DNA from: Trichobilharzia regenti
Lineage: Eukaryota; Platyhelminthes; Trematoda; Strigeidida; Schistosomatidae
Assembly: GCA_944472135.2 (NCBI GenBank)
Contig: OX235270.1
Span: forward strand, 52,643,267-52,707,266
DNA length: 64,000 nucleotides
Reading direction: 5' to 3'
How positions within the stretch are numbered: position 1 is the stretch's first letter; each line of letters starts with the position of its first letter. Below the pieces are notes generated by a model. It saw only the letters and a program-made list of their open reading frames with translations. It did no database searches and was not told the origin of the DNA. Below, in pieces: positions 58,453 through 64,000 of the stretch. A program made the translations under genes and the position numbers.

Positions 58453-59472
58453 ATGGCATATGAGTCCATAGTTCTGAATACAAATGATGGCAGTGTTTCG
58501 GATGAAAACATTCATAATCTAAAGGAAACTAATTACCGTGTGTATCGGACAAGATGGATCGTTGTTATTATCTTCGCACTACTTAGTTGTATGAATGCTT
58601 ACTTATGGATATCATTTTCTCCAGTGGCCAATTACTTCGCCGAGTTTTATTCAACAAGTTATCTTATTCTCAATCTTGTTTCTCTCATATTTCCATTAAT
58701 TACTGTCATCCTCGGGATTCCGATTGCTTATAGTATAGATTACTTAGGAATTCGTCCCATTATTTGGGGCACAGCTACTTGCAATTTAATATGTGGTTGT
58801 TTGCGTGCTGTGAGCAGTACGTCATATTTCAACATTTCATCTTCAGCGCGTCTTGCCCTATTCATCTTAGGACAAGTAATAGCATCTTTTGGTCAACCTT
58901 TTTGCTTGTTTTCTACAACAAGTCTTGCAACTAGTTGGTTCCCAGACAATCAACGTACTACTGGTAACACTATAGCATCTCTTGGTAATGCACTAGGTAT
59001 AATGTTCTGTAATGCATTCGCTCCTAATTATGTTAAAAAGTCTTCTGATATCGTTAGTTTCAATTACATCACTCTCGGAATAGTTATCATTCTGTTCTTG
59101 CTATCCATTACTTTAGTTCGCAAAAGCGAACCTCCTACACCACCTTCTCATGTTGCTACCTTAGTAAAAACCAGGTACCGTGCCTCCGAAAGTAGAAACT
59201 TTCTCTCATTAAACCCTTTGCTAAGCTTCATTAACAGTTTTATTCCACTCCTAAAGTTGTATGGATTTTGGATTATTATGCTTACTTTTGGCAGCTGTAT
59301 CGGATACTTCACAGTTCTGTCAACTTTTTTACAACAAATGCTTTGCACTAAAGGTTACTCCAACCAGTTTGCTGGGCTCTGCGGGTTAATTATGATAATT
59401 GCTGGTTTGATAGCATCTGGCCCCTTTGCTGTATTCGTGGACAGGACAGGATTCCTTATAGAAACACTAAAG
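58453..59472 (+). CDS. SLC49 (FLVCR/MFSD7)-family MFS transporter, first coding exon
   Basis: Encodes 340 residues from ATG 58453 to a donor AAG|GTTTGT at 59472/59473, in phase 0. After a polar N-terminus, eight hydrophobic segments are seen (about residues 36-60, 70-96, 105-125, 137-160, 174-198, 208-230, 273-297, 305-328), two thirds of a 12-helix major facilitator. WISFSPVAN in TM1, SLIFPL, SIDYLGIRP after TM2, and SWFPDNQRTTGNTIASLGNALG resemble SLC49A3/MFSD7 more than FLVCR1/2. Family members carry haem-related substrates, choline or pyridoxine; the substrate here is unknown. The remaining exons were not identified downstream and may lie beyond the window. This is the only clear host-type gene in the window. 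Confidence 0.75.
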
Positions 59473-62117
59473 GTTTGTAATTTTACGTGTTTTTATCCTC
59501 GTCAGAAATACGTGAATTCCGTGAAATGCTACGTATCAGTTAATATTGTTCCATGTAGCTAGTTGAAGTGCCCCACAAGTTTCATTTATTCTTAAAACCA
59601 GTCGTACTCAAGGGTTTTATGTTATTACAGCTAATGTTGATTAACTAAACCATTCAATCATAAATCTTTGCTCTTTCCGAGAATCTCATCAATGTTATCG
59701 AATATTTAGGTGACGATCGTCTTTAAATTTCGTGATTGACTTTGTTCTGATTTTGATGTTGAATTTCATCATGACTGATAACATCGACTATATTGTACAA
59801 AGATCTGTCTTTTTCAAATTAAAGTGACTCCTTAATAGAGTTTCGATACTCGTTTTGCATATAACGATTTTGGTTATTATGCTTTCATAATGTTTAAACT
59901 GAGATATTTTCAATTAGATGAATTAAGTACATCCAGAGGAAATTAAAAGATAGTTTGAATAATGTAGTGAAAATAAGTTTTACGGATTAAAATGAATTCA
60001 TCTTACGTCTTAGGGTTTGTATTAGGTGATCGCACAGTGTATGGTTAAATAGATAATAATGATTATTATTGTTCGTTTCGAGTGAAACATAGAGCTTCAG
60101 CATCTCTCCACCCTATTCTCTTCTTTGCCATCGTTTTCAGTTGGCTATACAATTGCCCACAAGCTTTCATTCCCTCTTCACATAATCTCTATATCACTAT
60201 CAAATGCCAGGTCTGTTGCTTCCCAGTGGGGGGGCCTGAAGTATGATTTCACTCAACGGTTCTCCAACGGCATGTTTAGTTCATCTTCATATTTGTTATT
60301 GATGGCTAGTACAATGACTGCCAGAGTTCTTTGTTGCTTATCTTTCCAATATGTCTGTCTGATGCACTAAGTTCTCACTATCTGAGGAATGACACCAGTT
60401 GAATAGTCATTTAAGTCGTTTCACTTATTATTATTTTGTTTTAGCGTCTTTTTCCGCATTTTTTCATTTACCGCCATCTATTTTCTGATTGACTCAAGAT
60501 GGGGTTATAGAAATTTGTATTGATGCATGTATTCCGTTTTGTGTTGTGTGCTTCTAAGCTCCAATGATTTTCCTTCTGAACGTCGAATTTCGATGACCTT
60601 TTATTGAAGTCGGTTTATATCTACCACCATTTTTTGGCTTCCGCAATAGATCGCTTTTGCAGAATGAAGAACATCCCGTTCACTTTCGGATCCTGGAAGT
60701 AGTTGAATGATTCCTTTCAAACTAACAATAACCACCAACTTCTCACTTGAACATGAGAAGAAATCCAATCAAAGAATTCGTAAAAACAGAAGAGGAGAAT
60801 AATTTTGCACTCTGTTTTCAGCAGTAACAGCAGTAAAATCCCTTCTAATACACAACTAGCGGTTGTCTGAATGGCACTCAGCTTCTCAGGATTATCTGTT
60901 AATCGTTCTAGAACTCAGTTATCTTTAGCAATATTATATCCAAATAGTATGCAGACATTGGTGTCTGCATTCAGTCTGAACTTTGAAATTGCTTACTATT
61001 GTCACTTTTCAAGCTGGTACTAGTTAAGCACTACTCGTTTCGGACTTGATACGACTTCCATTATATGTACCATGGATCATGTAACTGTTTATACAGCTAA
61101 ACGACTACATAATGTATGGGATATTCTTCTTTCTTTTCAAATATATGGAGGTCTCTTCCCAAGGTCACTTCACTTGACTAAGTGAATTCTGCAGAACCCA
61201 TTATTGAGGAATTCTAGTGTCCACTAATTGACTTCTGAAACAGTGTTACTAGAACTCCTTCCAAAGCCATTTTTTTGAGTGACCTGTAGTTTCCTCAGTA
61301 TTAATTAATTTAGTCCTTAAGATGCAAGCTAAGCTGGTTGTTACTGATCTATCTTTCGTATCCACGTTCAACAGCTAATGGTGTCATTGATCCACTGCTT
61401 CTAAGAGTGCATTTATAACAATACAGCCTAACTGCAATTCCTTTTCGACTGATAAAGCTCTTTTCTTATATCCTTGGAGCGCAATTTCTGATGTTTTTCA
61501 AGATAACAATCACTCAGACATCTAATACCCATTTCACCTTCACAGTTAACAAGTTCACGTTTGACTGAAAACGATAACTCCTTTAAATCCAGATAAAGGC
61601 GAACTTTGTATAACTCCTTTATCAACCTTTAGAATCACTGCAATTTCCCCATATCCTATGAATGCAACATGCACACTCTTCCACGTACTTATGTAGGTCG
61701 CCAAATGAAAAATCTTTCTAGTATAGTGTTTTTTGTACTGCTACGTTTATTCATTTAAAGCCGTAATTTTACCCTAGACAAGATAGTTATCAACATTCAT
61801 CCCTAATAAGCCTCATTTTGCTGGAACCAACATACTGTCATTGTTAATAGGATGATTTATCAGCCTTGGCTTTGACTATCATGCAATTTAGATCAATTCC
61901 GTCATAGAGTAAATTTATATGGTAAATCACACAGTGATACAGTACTATATACCGATTACGTTTCAGGTACAATTTATTGCTTATAATCATGTCAGTACAC
62001 TGACATACTTTCCAAATTTCTTTTAATTATTCCACTGTTTCTTATCCTTTGATTTCATTGGCGGTAATACTTTCCGTATCTCTGATACTGGTATCGAGTC
62101 ATTCCTATTGCACCTTT
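59473..62117 (+). other. Putative intron of the transporter, no exon recognised
   Basis: Read-through past 59472 reaches a stop at 59560. No acceptor followed by a helix 9-12 type segment was found by eye. The small frames at 60125-60370 (+) and 61428-61625 (-) have no family signature. Confidence 0.4.
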
Positions 62118-64000
62118 TAGGTCTGTCTGTCTGTCTGTCTGGATTCAACATAGAACTTGGCACCGAAGTGCAGCAGTTCGAGTTGCCACGTTCCAAATAG
62201 CACACAGAGGTAGACAAGAAGATGAGTGAAGAGAATTAATAGAGTTTGACAAATATAAGAGTGAAACAGAATGGGTAATGGTAGAAAGGAATATGAAAGA
62301 TTACAGAGATTGAATACATCTGCGCCATTGACAACGATTTTGAGCCATGTCACCTATTGTCTCCAGCCATTGATTCCTAGAGTCCCGAGGGCCCCAACCC
62401 GGGAGTCTGCATCTCCCTACCTGACTCAGTTTAACTGTCAAGGATTTCATGGATTGATGCCATGTTTTTGTTTGGCCACCACTGGCTCTTTTCCAACCTG
62501 AACCTATATCAGCTAACAATGCCCGTCGGGGGAGGCGGTGGTTAGGCATGCGCACCACGTGACCTAGCCATCTTAGTCTATGTAACTTTATAACCTCGTC
62601 GATTGATTTTCCCTCTTTGCCCAACACTCTACGCCTAACGTCAACATTACTTACCTTATTAAACCACCTAACGTGAGACAGAGATCGCAGACATCTATGA
62701 TCGAAAGCAGTCAACCTTTTCATGTCTTCAACGCGTATTGGCCATGTTTCAGAGCCATAGAGAAGGACGGAGCGAACTGATGAGCAGTACACACGTCCCT
62801 TGGTTGATAACCGGATGTCACGCCTACGCCAGAGATGGTGTAAGTCAGCGAAAGCAGCTCGAGCTTTTCGGATCCGTGCTGAGATTTCATCGCCAATCAG
62901 TCCGTTGGTGCTAATACAACTTCCCAAGTAGGTGAAGTGGTCAACATGTTCTATCACTTCACTCCCTATCACTAAGTTAGGGGTTGACGTCGTCCAGTCC
63001 TGTAGCAGCATCTTACATTTTGCAGGGGCGAATCGCATGCCAAACATACGAAGATTGCTGCTCAAGGTGTTCAGAAGACTCTGCATTTTGTCAGCATCCT
63101 CCCCTAACAGGACTATGTCATCTGCATATTCTAAGTCCATTAGATTATTCCCTGGTAACAAGTCGATTCCTAAGTCACTACGTTCAGTTAAGGATACTTC
63201 CATTAGCATATCTATGATGAAGTTAAACAGAAATGGGGAAAGTGGACATCCCTGTCGGACACCACTGGTTGTTACTAATTCAGATGACAATTCCCCATAA
63301 GCCCTTACACGACTACGTGAGTTTGAATAGAGTGCCTTGATTAGTGCAATGTACTTTCTTGGCACTCCCTTCACAGTCAGACATTGCCATAGTACTTTTC
63401 GGTCCACGGAGTCGAAGGCCGCCTTCAAGTCAAGAAATATGACAATTGTTGGACGCCGAAAAGTGTGTCTATGTTCTAGAATCTGTCGAAGAGTGAAGAT
63501 ATGATCTATGCACCCTCTACCTGGTCTAAAGCCTGCTTGATTTTCCCTTGTCTGTTCCTCCCGAGTTCTGCTTAGTCTATGCATGATTACTGAGCCTAGG
63601 ATTTTAGAGACTATGTTCGTTAGGCTGATCCCCCTATGATTATCACACGAGGACTTGTTTCCCTTCTTGAATATCGGTATAATGAGTGACTTACCCCAGT
63701 CTGATGGTACTGTCTCTGATTCCCAGACTTTGCCTAGTACCTCAGTTAATCTACAAACTAGTATGTCACCCCCATATTTAAACACCTCCGGAATAATTCC
63801 GTCGGGTCCTGCCGCTTTGCCTCGTTTCAAATTACTGATAGCTTTTGTAACCTCACCTACAGACGGCGGACCAGTGTCTATATCCCATTCGGGTACGTGG
63901 TGGATGGCGGGGAGGTTCAGTGTGGCTGTAGGCAAGTTAAATTGTTCCTCAAAGTGTTCTTTCCAGCGTTCAAGGCGTCTATCCTGAGAGCTAATTAAGG
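62118..64000 (-). mobile_element. RTE-clade LINE (SR2-like), 3' part, runs off the window
   Basis: On the minus strand: coding region to 62301, a ~180-bp 3' UTR, and a CAGA tetranucleotide tail at 62121-62139. The element continues past 64000. Same 3' terminal sequence as the remnant at 22613-22767. It lies in, or beside, the putative intron of the transporter gene. Confidence 0.8.
62301..64000 (-). CDS. RTE-clade reverse transcriptase, C-terminal part, uninterrupted
   Basis: The open frame extends to the window edge (upstream residues include [15 protein letters not shown], a usual RTE block before RT), so the true start is outside. RT signatures in order: [35 protein letters not shown]; motif [14 protein letters not shown]; motif [16 protein letters not shown]; catalytic YADD in [21 protein letters not shown]; then the RTE C-terminal domain with LLYGSETW and [13 protein letters not shown]. 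No stop or frameshift in ~566 codons, suggesting a young copy. Endonuclease is not in the window. Related to SR2-type elements of schistosomes. Confidence 0.88.
   Translation of the reverse strand, partial: LISSQDRRLERWKEHFEEQFNLPTATLNLPAIHHVPEWDIDTGPPSVGEVTKAISNLKRGKAAGPDGIIPEVFKYGGDILVCRLTEVLGKVWESETVPSDWGKSLIIPIFKKGNKSSCDNHRGISLTNIVSKILGSVIMHRLSRTREEQTRENQAGFRPGRGCIDHIFTLRQILEHRHTFRRPTIVIFLDLKAAFDSVDRKVLWQCLTVKGVPRKYIALIKALYSNSRSRVRAYGELSSELVTTSGVRQGCPLSPFLFNFIIDMLMEVSLTERSDLGIDLLPGNNLMDLEYADDIVLLGEDADKMQSLLNTLSSNLRMFGMRFAPAKCKMLLQDWTTSTPNLVIGSEVIEHVDHFTYLGSCISTNGLIGDEISARIRKARAAFADLHHLWRRRDIRLSTKGRVYCSSVRSVLLYGSETWPIRVEDMKRLTAFDHRCLRSLSHVRWFNKVSNVDVRRRVLGKEGKSIDEVIKLHRLRWLGHVVRMPNHRLPRRALLADIGSGWKRASGGQTKTWHQSMKSLTVKLSQVGRCRLPGWGPRDSRNQWLETIGDMAQNRCQWRRCIQSL

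Noticed and set aside
59148..59348. Minus-strand frame under the transporter exon
   Set aside because: Antisense shadow of the SLC49 coding exon.
60125..60370. A further exon of the transporter
   Set aside because: Although it follows a TTTTCAG acceptor-like site, the translation lacks helix 9-12 character and does not continue from the phase-0 donor convincingly.
62932..63987. Plus-strand frames at the right end
   Set aside because: Antisense shadows of the RTE reverse transcriptase, whose motifs are unambiguous on the minus strand.

Overview
The window looks like repeat-rich, gene-poor nuclear DNA of a schistosome-type trematode. The evidence is the combination of transposon types: a BEL/Pao LTR family, CR1- and RTE-clade LINEs, Merlin (IS1016-like) and Mutator-like DNA transposons, and tRNA-headed SINEs. 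Introns of 26-49 nt and AT-rich spacers fit the same group. The species is not determined. No rRNA gene, true tRNA gene, CRISPR array or prokaryotic operon was seen.

Layout. 1-1187: diverged interspersed repeat. 1188-11792: two nearly identical gag-only BEL/Pao elements in inverted orientation (element 1 on +, 1188-5123; element 2 on -, 7883-11792) around a 2.8 kb spacer. Flanking sequences and a CR1 LINE split between the two outer sides indicate an inversion by recombination between the elements. 11793-18234: the rest of that CR1 LINE, interrupted by element 3 (12546-16525), a third BEL/Pao copy with identical 365-bp LTR lengths, an AAGCC target duplication and an uninterrupted 651-codon gag. 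18235-24200: Merlin copies, a SINE, RTE 3' end, palindromic and TIR elements, and a degenerate telomere-like hexamer run. 24752-27013: a Mutator-like transposase gene whose eight exons join in frame across seven introns of 32-49 nt. 28-31 kb: a Merlin remnant, decayed minus-strand coding-like sequence and a solo LTR with its target duplication. 32674-33797: a CR1 3' end and a SINE.

35116-54720 is the most striking region: about 19.6 kb of head-to-tail 1353-bp units made from the same BEL/Pao family. It holds 15 LTRs and 14 complete internal segments, each with the same 2.2-kb internal deletion and the same gag frameshift. The retroelement has become a satellite-like array.

54721-64000: decayed and recent CR1 3' ends, a third TIR element, one host-type gene exon (58453-59472, SLC49-family transporter, eight of twelve expected membrane segments, ending at a splice donor), and an RTE LINE (reverse transcriptase on -, open to the window edge).

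Apart from the transporter exon, everything recognisable is mobile DNA. Gene interplay is therefore mostly parasitic: the gag-only BEL/Pao copies would need pol proteins from an autonomous relative, and the SINEs would need LINE machinery.
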